A stretch of 64,000 bases of DNA, taken from Ruegeria arenilitoris. GTDB taxonomy: Bacteria; Pseudomonadota; Alphaproteobacteria; Rhodobacterales; Rhodobacteraceae. This document shows positions 1 to 8,034 of the stretch, piece after piece. The notes below the pieces were generated by a model. The model saw only the letters and a program-made list of their open reading frames with translations, was not told the DNA's origin and made no database searches. The DNA lies in the NCBI RefSeq assembly GCF_013035315.1, contig NZ_WQHP01000005.1, positions 258,001-322,000 of the forward strand, in the 5' to 3' direction. Position 1 is the stretch's first letter. Every line of letters starts with the position of its first letter. The translations under genes were made by a program, and so were the position numbers.

Positions 1-1
1 C

Positions 2-811
2 CTTATTCCCCTGATCGCCCTGTCACTGATGACGGTTCTGAGCGCCTGCGCCACGCGCCCACCCGAAGGCGCGCCGCCGAGTCAGGTCTTTGACCCCTAC
101 GAACGGAACAACCGCGGCGTTCACAAGTTCAATCTGGGCGTCGACCGCTTTCTGTTCCGCCCGGCCTCGAAAGGGTACGTAAAGATCGTGCCCGATCCGA
201 TGGTGACCAGCTTTAACAACTTTGCTGAAAACCTGACGATGCCCGGCCAGGCGCTGGACTATCTGCTGCAGGGAAATATCAAGCAATCGGGCAATGCGTT
301 GTTGCGGTTCGTAATCAATTCGACCGTTGGCGGCTTGGGGCTATCGGCCCCCGCGGACGAACTGGATCTGCCGCCTGTCGACACGGATTTCGGTGAAACC
401 CTGCATGTCTGGGGCGTCGGCGAAGGCGCTTATGTCGAGCTGCCATTTTACGGCCCCTCAACCCAGCGCGATGCGATTGGCGTTGTGGTCAACCTCTTCT
501 CGAACCCGATCAACTTTACGCCGGTCCGCCCGGTCGACAATATCGGCGTCTATGCCGAGGTTGTCCGCCGCATGGGAGACCGAGGACGGTTCTCTGACAC
601 CGTTGACTCGATCCTGTATGAAAGTGCCGACAGTTACGCCCAGGCGCGCACCATTTACATACAAAATCGCCGCTTTGAACTGGCGAGGGACGATGAAGAA
701 ACCTATCTGGGATTGTATGATGACCCCTATGCCGATATCGGAACCGACCCTGTCAGGGACCCCTACCTAGACCCATACGAGGACCCCTATGAGGACCCCT
801 ATGCCGAGTAA
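2..811 (+). CDS. mlaA: MlaA (VacJ) family outer-membrane lipoprotein, 5' end outside window
   Basis: Outer-membrane lipoprotein of the Mla system, which takes mislocalised phospholipid from the outer leaflet and hands it to a periplasmic carrier. The reading frame is open to the left edge, so the start codon lies outside the window. The visible part begins inside a hydrophobic signal peptide and reaches a lipobox LSAC, with the acylated Cys codon at 47-49. Family hallmarks follow: DPYERNNRGVHKFN early in the mature protein, then GLGLSAPADELDLPP and DFGETLHVWGV. The last 30 residues form an acidic tail with repeated DPY units that is not part of the family core. The stop overlaps the start of mlaC, so the two are probably co-transcribed and translationally coupled. 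Confidence 0.93.
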   Translation, partial: LIPLIALSLMTVLSACATRPPEGAPPSQVFDPYERNNRGVHKFNLGVDRFLFRPASKGYVKIVPDPMVTSFNNFAENLTMPGQALDYLLQGNIKQSGNALLRFVINSTVGGLGLSAPADELDLPPVDTDFGETLHVWGVGEGAYVELPFYGPSTQRDAIGVVVNLFSNPINFTPVRPVDNIGVYAEVVRRMGDRGRFSDTVDSILYESADSYAQARTIYIQNRRFELARDDEETYLGLYDDPYADIGTDPVRDPYLDPYEDPYEDPYAE

Positions 812-1415
812 CCTTATGAACCGTCGCAGTTTTGTCACCACCGGCCTTGCCGGTATGGCACTGACCGCCCTTCCCCTTTCCGCCTTCGCCCAGACCGAAG
901 CCAGCGCCAAGGCTCTGGTTGTTAGTGTCGTGGATGAAATCAACCGTGTGATCGCATCGGGCAAATCCGAGAAAGCGATGATCCGCGATTTCGAGAAGAT
1001 TTTTGTGCAATATGCCGATGTGCCGATCATGGCACGTTATGTGCTAGGGGCAGATGCCCGTTCGGCCAGCCCGTCACAACTGAAGCAATTCACCAAAGCG
1101 TTTCAGGGCTATATCTCGAACAAGTATGGCCGCCGCTTCCGTGAATTCATCGGTGGACAGGTTACCGTCCGCAACGCTCGCAAGATCAAGGCAGGATACG
1201 AGGTGCGCACCTCAGTCAAGCTGCAGGGCTCGTCCCCGTTTGAGGTCACATTCCTGGTTTCGGACAAGTCGGGCCGCGACAAGTTCTTCAACATGTTTAT
1301 CGAAGGGGTGAACATGCTGCTGACCGAACGGACCGAAGTCGGTGCGATGCTGGATGCTCGTGGCGGTGATCTGAACCGCCTGATCAAGGACATGAACCAG
1401 AACAAGGTCAGCTGA
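801..1415 (+). CDS. mlaC: MlaC/Ttg2D family phospholipid carrier with Tat-type signal
   Basis: Periplasmic phospholipid-binding component (MlaC/toluene-tolerance Ttg2D family), 204 residues, normal length for the family. The N terminus reads NRRSFVTTGLAGMALTALP, a twin-arginine signal peptide ending near AFAQ. The ATG at 801 is preferred because GAGGA at 791-795 lies five bases upstream; ATG at 816, directly before NRRSF, is the alternative. The 801 start overlaps mlaA by 11 bases, and the ribosome-binding site lies inside the DPY-repeat codons of mlaA. Family features include the IMARYVLG and YGRRFREF segments. The permease and ATPase parts of an Mla importer are not in the window. A strong terminator follows. 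Confidence 0.88.
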   Translation: MPSNLMNRRSFVTTGLAGMALTALPLSAFAQTEASAKALVVSVVDEINRVIASGKSEKAMIRDFEKIFVQYADVPIMARYVLGADARSASPSQLKQFTKAFQGYISNKYGRRFREFIGGQVTVRNARKIKAGYEVRTSVKLQGSSPFEVTFLVSDKSGRDKFFNMFIEGVNMLLTERTEVGAMLDARGGDLNRLIKDMNQNKVS

Positions 1416-1432
1416 TCTGGTTCAAATGAAAA

Positions 1433-1462
1433 AGCGCCGCGCGATTGGCTTCGCGCGGCGCT
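1433..1462. terminator. Bidirectional hairpin terminator between convergent genes
   Basis: Perfect 12-bp stem AGCGCCGCGCGA / TCGCGCGGCGCT around a 6-base loop, with A-rich sequence on the left and ATTGCGTTT on the right. It sits between the convergent mlaC and ABC ATPase genes and can serve both. Confidence 0.85.
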
Positions 1463-1469
1463 ATTGCGT

Positions 1470-2567
1470 TTAGTTCAGGCGTTCACCGGTTTCCTTGGCA
1501 AAGTACGACACTTTGCTCATGTCGAAAGCAAGGTTGAGCATCTTGCCTGCCTGCGCGCTGGTTTCCGCATGCAAACGCGCGGTGACCTGTTTGCCGCCCA
1601 GTTCCGAGACCACATAGGTGTCTGCGCCGGCAGGTTCGACCATGTCGACCATGCAAGCCGCTTCCTGAACGCCGTCGCCAGCGCGGAACCCGGCCTCGGC
1701 AATATCTTCGGGACGCAGACCCAGAATGACATCCTGTGGCAGCGACAGATCGCGTGCATCGTTCAACAATAGCGTTTCGCCTTGGTCGCGCGCGATGGCG
1801 ATCTGGGTACCAGAGCCGTTCCTAGTCGCTTGCGCCGGGATCAGGTTCATCGCGGGCGAGCCCATGAAATCGGCCACAAACAGGTTAGCCGGATTGTTGT
1901 AGATCTCGGCCGGGGTGCCGATCTGCTGCACCACACCGCCCTTGAGAACCACGATCTTGGTGGCGAGGGTCATCGCTTCGATCTGGTCATGGGTCACATA
2001 GACGATCGAGGCATCCAGCGTCTGGTGCAGCTTTTTGATCTCAGTCCGCATCTCAACCCGCAGCTTGGCGTCGAGGTTCGACAGCGGTTCATCGAACAGG
2101 AACAACTTAGGATCGCGCACCAGCGCCCGGCCCATCGCCACGCGCTGACGCTGACCGCCCGAAAGCTGGCTGGGGCGGCGGTTCAGCAGGGGTTCGATCT
2201 GCAGCAGCGAAGCGACCTCTTTCAGCTTGGCATCCTGCGTCGCCTGATCCACCCCGCGCACTTTCATGCCGAAGGTGATGTTCTTGGCCACGGTCATGGT
2301 CGGGTACAGAGCATAAGACTGGAACACCATCGCGATGTCGCGGTCCTTGGGGCTGACATGGGTCATGTCGTTGCCACCGATGGACAGCGTCCCGCCGGTG
2401 ATTTCCTCAAGCCCCGCGATGCAGTTCAGCAAGGTGGACTTACCGCACCCCGAAGGCCCGACCAGCACCAGGAAGTCCCCCGGTTCGATCGAGATGTTGA
2501 TGTCTTTCAGAATCTCGGTCGCGCCGTAATTCTTGTACAGATTGTTGATATCTAAGATGGGAGCCAT
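1470..2567 (-). CDS. Carbohydrate ABC transporter ATP-binding protein (UgpC/MalK/GtsD type)
   Basis: Cytoplasmic ATPase that drives the sugar importer encoded upstream, 365 residues. The ABC domain has Walker A GPSGCGKST, signature LSGGQRQR, Walker B LFLFDEPLSNLD and the switch histidine in VTHDQ. A C-terminal TOBE-type regulatory domain of about 130 residues follows, as in MalK/UgpC proteins. Three bases separate it from the upstream permease, with GAAGGGATAA as the ribosome-binding site. It is the last gene of the leftward operon. The family assignment is firm; the sugar is inferred only from the binding protein. Confidence 0.93.
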   Translation of the reverse strand: MAPILDINNLYKNYGATEILKDINISIEPGDFLVLVGPSGCGKSTLLNCIAGLEEITGGTLSIGGNDMTHVSPKDRDIAMVFQSYALYPTMTVAKNITFGMKVRGVDQATQDAKLKEVASLLQIEPLLNRRPSQLSGGQRQRVAMGRALVRDPKLFLFDEPLSNLDAKLRVEMRTEIKKLHQTLDASIVYVTHDQIEAMTLATKIVVLKGGVVQQIGTPAEIYNNPANLFVADFMGSPAMNLIPAQATRNGSGTQIAIARDQGETLLLNDARDLSLPQDVILGLRPEDIAEAGFRAGDGVQEAACMVDMVEPAGADTYVVSELGGKQVTARLHAETSAQAGKMLNLAFDMSKVSYFAKETGERLN

Positions 2568-2570
2568 GGG

Positions 2571-3476
2571 TTATCCCTTCACGGAACCGGCGGTCAGGCC
2601 GCGGATGAAATACTTACCGGCAACGACATAGACGAGCAGCGTCGGCAGCCCCGCGATGATCGCGGCGGCCATGTCGACGTTGTATTCTTTGACGCCGGTG
2701 GTGGAGTTTACGATGTTGTTGAGCGCAACGGTCACGGGCTGCGTTCCTGCCTGGCTGAACGACACGCCGAACAGGAAGTCGTTCCAGATCTGCGTGAACT
2801 GCCATATCACGGTCACCACGACGATGGGCAGCGACAGCGGCAGGAAAATCGACCAGAAGATCCGCAGGAAACCGGCCCCATCGACGCGGGCTGCCTTGGT
2901 CAGCTCGGCCGGGATCGTGACGTAGTAGTTGCGGAAGAACAGCGTGGTGAATCCCAGCCCGTAGATCACGTGAACGAAGATCAGACCCGGAATGGTCCCG
3001 GCGATCCCCATCATGCCCAGCAACCGCGCCATCGGCAGCAAGACGACCTGAAACGGGATGAAACAGCCAAACAGCATCAGCGAGAAGATGATGTTCGCGC
3101 CTTTAAACCGCCACTGCGCCACGACATAGCCATTCAGCGCGCCCAGCAGGGTCGAAATCGCCACCGCAGGCACCGCGATCAGGACCGAGTTCCAAAAGTA
3201 AGGCCGCAGACCTTCGCACTGAATACCAGTACAAGCCCCGGACCATGCGGTTTTCCAGGCGTCAAAGCTGACTTCGCGCGGCAGCGAGATCAGGGATCCG
3301 GTGCGAATCTCCTCAAGGCTTTTCAGCGATGTGGTGACCATCACGAACAGCGGCATCAGGTAATACAGCGCGAACAGGCCAAGCAGGACGTACAGCAACC
3401 ATCGCAGGGCAATTTTGCCAGCGGCGCTTTGGGTGCGGGTTTGAGATTGGGATTGGGGCATCGACAGATCAGTCAT
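2571..3476 (-). CDS. Carbohydrate ABC transporter permease (MalG/GtsC type)
   Basis: Inner-membrane permease of the sugar importer, 301 residues with six predicted membrane segments. The EAA coupling loop is recognisable as ELTKAARVDGAGFLRIFWSIFLPLS, quoted here only by its core AARVDGAG; this loop contacts the ATPase. The soluble N-terminal stretch is rich in Gln and Ser. The start overlaps the end of the partner permease by 8 bases, which indicates translational coupling. Sequence style matches the GtsC/MalG half of glucose- and mannose-type importers. Confidence 0.9.
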   Translation of the reverse strand: MTDLSMPQSQSQTRTQSAAGKIALRWLLYVLLGLFALYYLMPLFVMVTTSLKSLEEIRTGSLISLPREVSFDAWKTAWSGACTGIQCEGLRPYFWNSVLIAVPAVAISTLLGALNGYVVAQWRFKGANIIFSLMLFGCFIPFQVVLLPMARLLGMMGIAGTIPGLIFVHVIYGLGFTTLFFRNYYVTIPAELTKAARVDGAGFLRIFWSIFLPLSLPIVVVTVIWQFTQIWNDFLFGVSFSQAGTQPVTVALNNIVNSTTGVKEYNVDMAAAIIAGLPTLLVYVVAGKYFIRGLTAGSVKG

Positions 3477-4341
3477 TTTTCGCCCTCAGCTCTGAGTAAA
3501 GATAAGGAACCACGATGGCAAAGACGACCAGCATCATGATCATCGCAGACGAGGCCGCCTGACCGATATCACCGCGCGAGAACGCCATGGCGTACATGTA
3601 CGTGGCAGGCAGATCGGTTGCGTAACCCGGACCACCGCCTGTCAGGGCGATGACAAGGTCAAAGCTCTTGATTGCCAGGTGGGCCAGAACGATGAAGGCA
3701 GACAGGAAAATCGGTGCCATCGAAGGTATGATGATCGCCGTATAGATGCGCCACGTGGGGATACCATCGACCTGTGCGGCCTTGATGATCTCACCATCCA
3801 CTGACCGCAGACCGGCGAGGAACAGCGCCATGACGAAGCCCGAGCTCTGCCAGATCGCAGCCATCACGATGGTGTAGATGGCGTAGTCGGGGTTCACCAG
3901 CCAGTCGAACTCGAAATTCGGAAAGCCCCAGCCCTGCACCATGGACTCGATCCCAAGACCGGGGTTCAAAATCCACTTCCACGCGGTGCCCGTGACGATC
4001 ATCGACAGCGCCATCGGGTACAGGTAAATCGTGCGGATCGCGCCTTCAGCGCGGATCTTCTGATCCAGCAGGATGGCCAGCAGCAGGCCCAGCACCATCG
4101 CGATCACGATGAACAGCGCGCCAAAGATATACAGGTTGTTGATTGCCGTGTCCCAGCGCGGGGAGTCGAACAGGCGTTCATACTGAATGAAGCCCTTGAT
4201 CTCGTATTTCGGCAGTAGTTTCGATCGGGTCAGCGACACCCATGCAGTCCATCCGATAAAGCCGTAGACAAAGATCAATACGGCGATGAACGACGGTGCC
4301 AGCACCACCTTGGGCAGGTGGTTTTCCAGCCATTCGGACAT
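3469..4341 (-). CDS. Carbohydrate ABC transporter permease (MalF/GtsB type)
   Basis: Second permease of the heterodimeric sugar channel, 290 residues, six predicted membrane segments starting with PSFIAVLIFVYGFIGWTAW. The EAA-like loop reads IKAAQVDGIPTWRIYTAII. Start ATG at 4339-4341 has GGAGG five bases upstream. It follows the binding-protein gene after a 57-base gap that holds a strong hairpin, so its expression may be lower than that of the binding protein. Confidence 0.91.
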   Translation of the reverse strand: MSEWLENHLPKVVLAPSFIAVLIFVYGFIGWTAWVSLTRSKLLPKYEIKGFIQYERLFDSPRWDTAINNLYIFGALFIVIAMVLGLLLAILLDQKIRAEGAIRTIYLYPMALSMIVTGTAWKWILNPGLGIESMVQGWGFPNFEFDWLVNPDYAIYTIVMAAIWQSSGFVMALFLAGLRSVDGEIIKAAQVDGIPTWRIYTAIIIPSMAPIFLSAFIVLAHLAIKSFDLVIALTGGGPGYATDLPATYMYAMAFSRGDIGQAASSAMIMMLVVFAIVVPYLYSELRAKND

Positions 4342-4361
4342 TTTAGCCTCCGGGGAAAGGT

Positions 4362-4390
4362 GCTCTGCCCCGCATTATAGGGGGCAGAGC
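4362..4390 (-). terminator. Intra-operon hairpin after the sugar-binding-protein gene
   Basis: Perfect 10-bp stem GCTCTGCCCC / GGGGCAGAGC with a 9-base loop, between the stop of the binding-protein gene and the start of the first permease. There is no T-run, so it is more likely a partial terminator or a 3'-end mRNA stabiliser, as known between malE and malF, than a full stop. Confidence 0.6.
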
Positions 4391-4398
4391 GTGTTGGA

Positions 4399-5643
4399 TC
4401 AGTAGCTGTTTGCTACCGCGTCCGCCAATTGCTGAACCGCGTCTGCCGAGGACATATCCGAGTTGAAATGCGCGGTCACAACGTCTGTGATCGCACCGGA
4501 CTGCGACCCGCGCAGCGCCATGCCGTGGGCGTAGGACGGCAGCAGCGAACCTGCGTCCGAGGTCGCTCCCATATCTTCGGCCGACAGATTGGCACAGATG
4601 TCGAAATCATCCAGCGCCACATCGGTCCGCGCGGGGATCGAGCCTTTGTTCAGGTTGAACACTTTCTGGAAGTTCGGCGCGACGATCAGCTTGGCCAGCA
4701 GGTCCTGACCGGCTTTCTTATCGTCGCCGTCCACGTCGAACATGGCAAAGCTGTCGACGTTGTACAGGTAACCGTCACCGGGGGTCGAGGCGCACAGGAA
4801 GTCTTCGCCGGGCTTCTTGCCAGCTGCCAGGAATTCACCTTTGGCCCAGTCGCCCATGATCTGGAACGCCGCTTCGCCGTTCATGACCATGGCCGTCGCC
4901 AGGTTCCAGTCGCGGCCCGAGAAGTTCTCATCCACATAACCACGTAGGGTGCGCATCTGGTCAAAGACCTGAACCATGGTGTCCGAAGTCAGCGCTTCGG
5001 GGTCCAGATCAACCAGCGCCTTCTGGAAGAACTCAGGCCCGCCAATGCCCAGAACCACCGTTTCAAAAACGGTCGCGTCCTGCCATGCCTGACCACCGTG
5101 GGCCAACGGGATCACACCAGCGGCCTGCAGTTTATCCGCTGCGGCGTTGAACTCGTCCCAAGTTGTCGGCATTTCGATACCATTAGCCGCCAGAACGTCT
5201 GCGTTGGCCCAGATCCAGTCCACACGGTGTACGTTCACCGGCGCGGCGCACCAAGTACCTTCGCACTTCATGTGATCCGCGATCGAGGCGGGCAGCACCT
5301 CGGCCCAGCCTTCGGCATCGGCAACAGATGAGATGTCAGCCAGAACGCCTTCTTCGTACCATTCCTGAATGGCGGGGCCTTTCAGCTGAACGGCAGTCGG
5401 TGCGTTGCCAGCCAGAACGCGGGCCCGCAGCGCGGTCATTGCCGCGTCACCGCCGCCGCCTGCAACTGGCATATCGGTCCATGTGCCACCGTTCGAGGCG
5501 AACTCTTCCTGCAGAACAGCGACCGACTTGGCCTCACCGCCCGAGGTCCACCAATGCAGAACCTCGGCCTGAGGCTCGGCCACAACCGACGACGCGGCCG
5601 CAACGGCCAGTGTCGATACGGTGGCAAATGCAAAACGATTCAT
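4399..5643 (-). CDS. Carbohydrate ABC transporter substrate-binding protein (GtsA-like)
   Basis: Periplasmic sugar-binding protein, 414 residues, that delivers substrate to the two permeases. A Sec signal peptide MNRFAFATVSTLAVAAASS ends near VAEPQA. The mature protein opens with EVLHWWTSGGEAKS, typical of the glucose/mannose-binding GtsA group within family 1 solute-binding proteins. The ATG at 5641-5643 is chosen because GGGAGGAG sits directly upstream; longer versions of the frame lack a ribosome-binding site. It is first in a leftward operon and divergent from a two-component system. In Pseudomonas a homologous transporter is controlled by such a system, which suggests glucose-type sugars as substrate; that is inference. 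Confidence 0.88.
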   Translation of the reverse strand: MNRFAFATVSTLAVAAASSVVAEPQAEVLHWWTSGGEAKSVAVLQEEFASNGGTWTDMPVAGGGGDAAMTALRARVLAGNAPTAVQLKGPAIQEWYEEGVLADISSVADAEGWAEVLPASIADHMKCEGTWCAAPVNVHRVDWIWANADVLAANGIEMPTTWDEFNAAADKLQAAGVIPLAHGGQAWQDATVFETVVLGIGGPEFFQKALVDLDPEALTSDTMVQVFDQMRTLRGYVDENFSGRDWNLATAMVMNGEAAFQIMGDWAKGEFLAAGKKPGEDFLCASTPGDGYLYNVDSFAMFDVDGDDKKAGQDLLAKLIVAPNFQKVFNLNKGSIPARTDVALDDFDICANLSAEDMGATSDAGSLLPSYAHGMALRGSQSGAITDVVTAHFNSDMSSADAVQQLADAVANSY

Positions 5644-5773
5644 GTCTTGTCTCCTCCCTGAGAACTCAATGGCTGCCGAAGCAGCGATTGCGCTATTACT
5701 GAGGGCCAAACGCCATCTGACAACGCGTAATCCGCGCCAAGATGCAGACGAAGCCCAATTTTTCACCACTTTT

Positions 5774-5818
5774 GTTACAGCGTGTTACGTTGACATTGAA
5801 TCCGTTTCCGTTCGTTAC
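5774..5818. promoter_or_regulatory. Phased GTTAC direct repeats, candidate response-regulator site
   Basis: GTTAC occurs at 5774, 5784 and 5814, at spacings of 10 and 30 bases, so all three lie on the same helix face. They sit in the 217-base divergent gap between the sugar importer and the OmpR-type regulator. OmpR/PhoB-family regulators bind tandem direct repeats about one turn apart. Binding is inferred. Confidence 0.45.
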
Positions 5819-5860
5819 AATTGACGACGTCGGAGGAACATTATCGGGAGGACAGACAGA

Positions 5861-6592
5861 GTGAGCATTCCGCGGCTTCTGGTGGTGGATGACGACCCTG
5901 ACATGCGGTCGATGATGACTCAGCTGATGCAAAAGAACGGGTTCATCGCTCTGCCCGCCAGCACTGAGCGAGAAATCCGCGCGCATTTGTCCAACGGTCG
6001 GATCGACCTGATCCTGTTGGACGTCATGCTGGGGGATGAAAACGGCATCGACATCTGCGCCCGACTGCGGCGGGAACAGGATGTACCGATCATACTTGTG
6101 TCGGCGTTGTCCGCGGATCATCAGCGCATGGCTGGATACGAGGTGGGTGCCGATGACTACATCGCCAAGCCGTTCAACCCGCAACTGATGCTGGCCCGTA
6201 TTCGCGCAGTGATGCAACGCGCGCGGCGATCATCGTCGCTGGCCTATCGCCGCCGAACCCGCACCTTCCGTTTTGACGGTTGGGTCTATGACGGCAAGCG
6301 CGACGACCTGCATTCTCCCGAAGGCTATCTGGTGTCGCTGTCCCAAAGGGAAACCGCCCTGCTCAAGGTGTTACTGGCCAACCCGCATATCCCGCTGACC
6401 CGGGATGAGATCGTCGCTGCGCTGGATGTGACCGGCGACAGCGACAAGTCCGAAGCTCAGGGGCGCGCCATCGACATGCTGGTCGGGCGCTTGCGGTCCA
6501 AAATCGAGGCCAACCCGAAAGATCCGCAAATGCTGCGCACGGAACGCGGGGTCGGCTACATCTTTGGTGCCGACATCTCGGTCGAAGAATGA
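5861..6592 (+). CDS. OmpR/PhoB-family response regulator
   Basis: Two-component response regulator, 243 residues. The receiver domain (about 1-120) has the acidic cluster VVDDDPD at residues 8-14, phosphoacceptor D54 in LILLDVMLGD and the conserved Lys in YIAKPF. The C-terminal winged helix (about 140-240) ends in the family signature RTERGVGYIF. The start is GTG at 5861 with GGGAGG upstream. It overlaps the kinase gene by 4 bases (ATGA) and is divergent from the sugar importer, its probable regulatory target. Confidence 0.93.
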   Translation: MSIPRLLVVDDDPDMRSMMTQLMQKNGFIALPASTEREIRAHLSNGRIDLILLDVMLGDENGIDICARLRREQDVPIILVSALSADHQRMAGYEVGADDYIAKPFNPQLMLARIRAVMQRARRSSSLAYRRRTRTFRFDGWVYDGKRDDLHSPEGYLVSLSQRETALLKVLLANPHIPLTRDEIVAALDVTGDSDKSEAQGRAIDMLVGRLRSKIEANPKDPQMLRTERGVGYIFGADISVEE

Positions 6593-8031
6593 CCCTGCGA
6601 CTGCGCAATCTGGGGTGGCTGTGGGCGCTGTCGGCTTTTGCTGCAGGGCTTTTGTCAGCAGGGCTGTGGTTCGCATCTGCGCGCGCCTGGAATGATTACC
6701 TGCTGCAGTCTTTTGTTGCCGGTTTCACGGTTTACGAAGAACTGCGCACTGGCATGGCCCCGTCCGAGGGGCTTTCAATTACCCCCTTGTCACCGCAGGA
6801 CGCAGCGCTGGCCGAAAATGGCGAGTTTCAGCGCTTGCCCGGCTTCTCTGACCGCCGGTTTGTTACAAACCTGTCGATCCTGACGGACAGTTCCTCGCCG
6901 CTCAGCGGGCGCGAATTGACCGTCGCGATCCTGTCCGACCGTTTGATTTATCCGGTATCGGACATCGTCTCCGGTATTGATCAAACCGGCCCCGAGAAGA
7001 TGGGCAATCTGACCCGATTGCTGGCAACCTATTGCAGCGAGCCGATCCTGATCGCGAAATTTGGTCGGGAGGCCTGGTATCAGGTAGATGGCACGCGAAT
7101 TTGGGGCTGTCAGGCCGCACCTATGGATCTACGCCTGCCCGCCATTCTGTTGGGGATCGTTGCGCTTGCGGTCATTCTGTCCTCGGTCAGCAATGTGTCG
7201 GACACGTTCACCCGGTTCGCGCATGCCCTGCGCCAGCGGCAGCGTTTGGGCGGACCGGAAAGCTATGAGGCTGATGGCCCGGATGAGCTGCGCGACATTG
7301 TATCGGCAGTAAACGCCCATCTCGAGGCCGAGCGCGCTCAGTTGGAAAAGCGGGCAACCGTCTTGTCTGGCGTCAGCCACGATCTGGGCACACCCGCGAC
7401 CCGCGTGCGCCTGCGGGCCGCACTGATCCCAGATGACGAACTGCGCGAAAAGCTTGAGGCGGATGTTGATCAGATGACCGGCATGATCGAAAGCGTCCTG
7501 ACCTACACGCGGTCCGAACTGGATGTCGAGGAACCACAACAAATTTCTCTGACCTCGCTGGTCGAGTCTCTGGTCGCCGACTATCAGGACATGGACCTGC
7601 CCGTGACCCTGAAACAGACCGATCCGGTCGCGATCGAAGGGGCCACCTCGGTTTTCATGTCCAAACGCGGCGTTGGGCAATTGCCCGAAACCCGCCGTGT
7701 GCTGGTCATGGGGCGGCCGATCTCTCTCCGGCGTGCGCTGACCAACCTGATCGACAACGCCCTGAAATACGGGCGGCACGCTGAGGTCCAGTTGGAAACC
7801 GATGCGACCACCGCCACAATCACCGTCGAGGATAAGGGCACCGACCTCTCCGTCTCGGATATTGAGAACCTGATGGCCCCATTTCGGCGGGGGTCCAACA
7901 CCGGATCATCGGACGGCTTCGGCCTGGGTCTGACCATCGCCGCAACCGTGGCCGAACAACATGGCGGCGCGATGCGGTTCGAAGCCGGCGAGCGCGGCCT
8001 GCGCGCCCGCCTACAGATCGCCCGGCAATAA
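6589..8031 (+). CDS. Membrane-bound sensor histidine kinase
   Basis: Sensor kinase paired with the preceding regulator, 480 residues. One membrane segment lies near residues 8-28, a periplasmic sensing region extends to about 180, and a second segment LPAILLGIVALAVILSSV is followed by a HAMP-like linker. The H-box is SGVSHDLGTPATRVR, the N-box LIDNALKYG and the G-box DGFGLGLTIA. It is transcriptionally coupled to the regulator through a 4-base overlap. The periplasmic domain is of no family I recognise, so the ligand is unknown; the divergent sugar importer suggests a sugar or sugar acid. Its stop is 3 bases from the stop of convergent fliP. Confidence 0.92.
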   Translation: MTLRLRNLGWLWALSAFAAGLLSAGLWFASARAWNDYLLQSFVAGFTVYEELRTGMAPSEGLSITPLSPQDAALAENGEFQRLPGFSDRRFVTNLSILTDSSSPLSGRELTVAILSDRLIYPVSDIVSGIDQTGPEKMGNLTRLLATYCSEPILIAKFGREAWYQVDGTRIWGCQAAPMDLRLPAILLGIVALAVILSSVSNVSDTFTRFAHALRQRQRLGGPESYEADGPDELRDIVSAVNAHLEAERAQLEKRATVLSGVSHDLGTPATRVRLRAALIPDDELREKLEADVDQMTGMIESVLTYTRSELDVEEPQQISLTSLVESLVADYQDMDLPVTLKQTDPVAIEGATSVFMSKRGVGQLPETRRVLVMGRPISLRRALTNLIDNALKYGRHAEVQLETDATTATITVEDKGTDLSVSDIENLMAPFRRGSNTGSSDGFGLGLTIAATVAEQHGGAMRFEAGERGLRARLQIARQ

Positions 8032-8034
8032 AAC

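Noticed and set aside
697-800. CRISPR-like short repeats
   Set aside because: The repeats are in-frame DPY codons within mlaA, with no spacers, and there are no cas genes.
1782-2555. 257-codon rightward ORF over the sugar ABC ATPase
   Set aside because: Antisense shadow, His/Arg-rich, no homology recognised; the ATPase gene has all its motifs.
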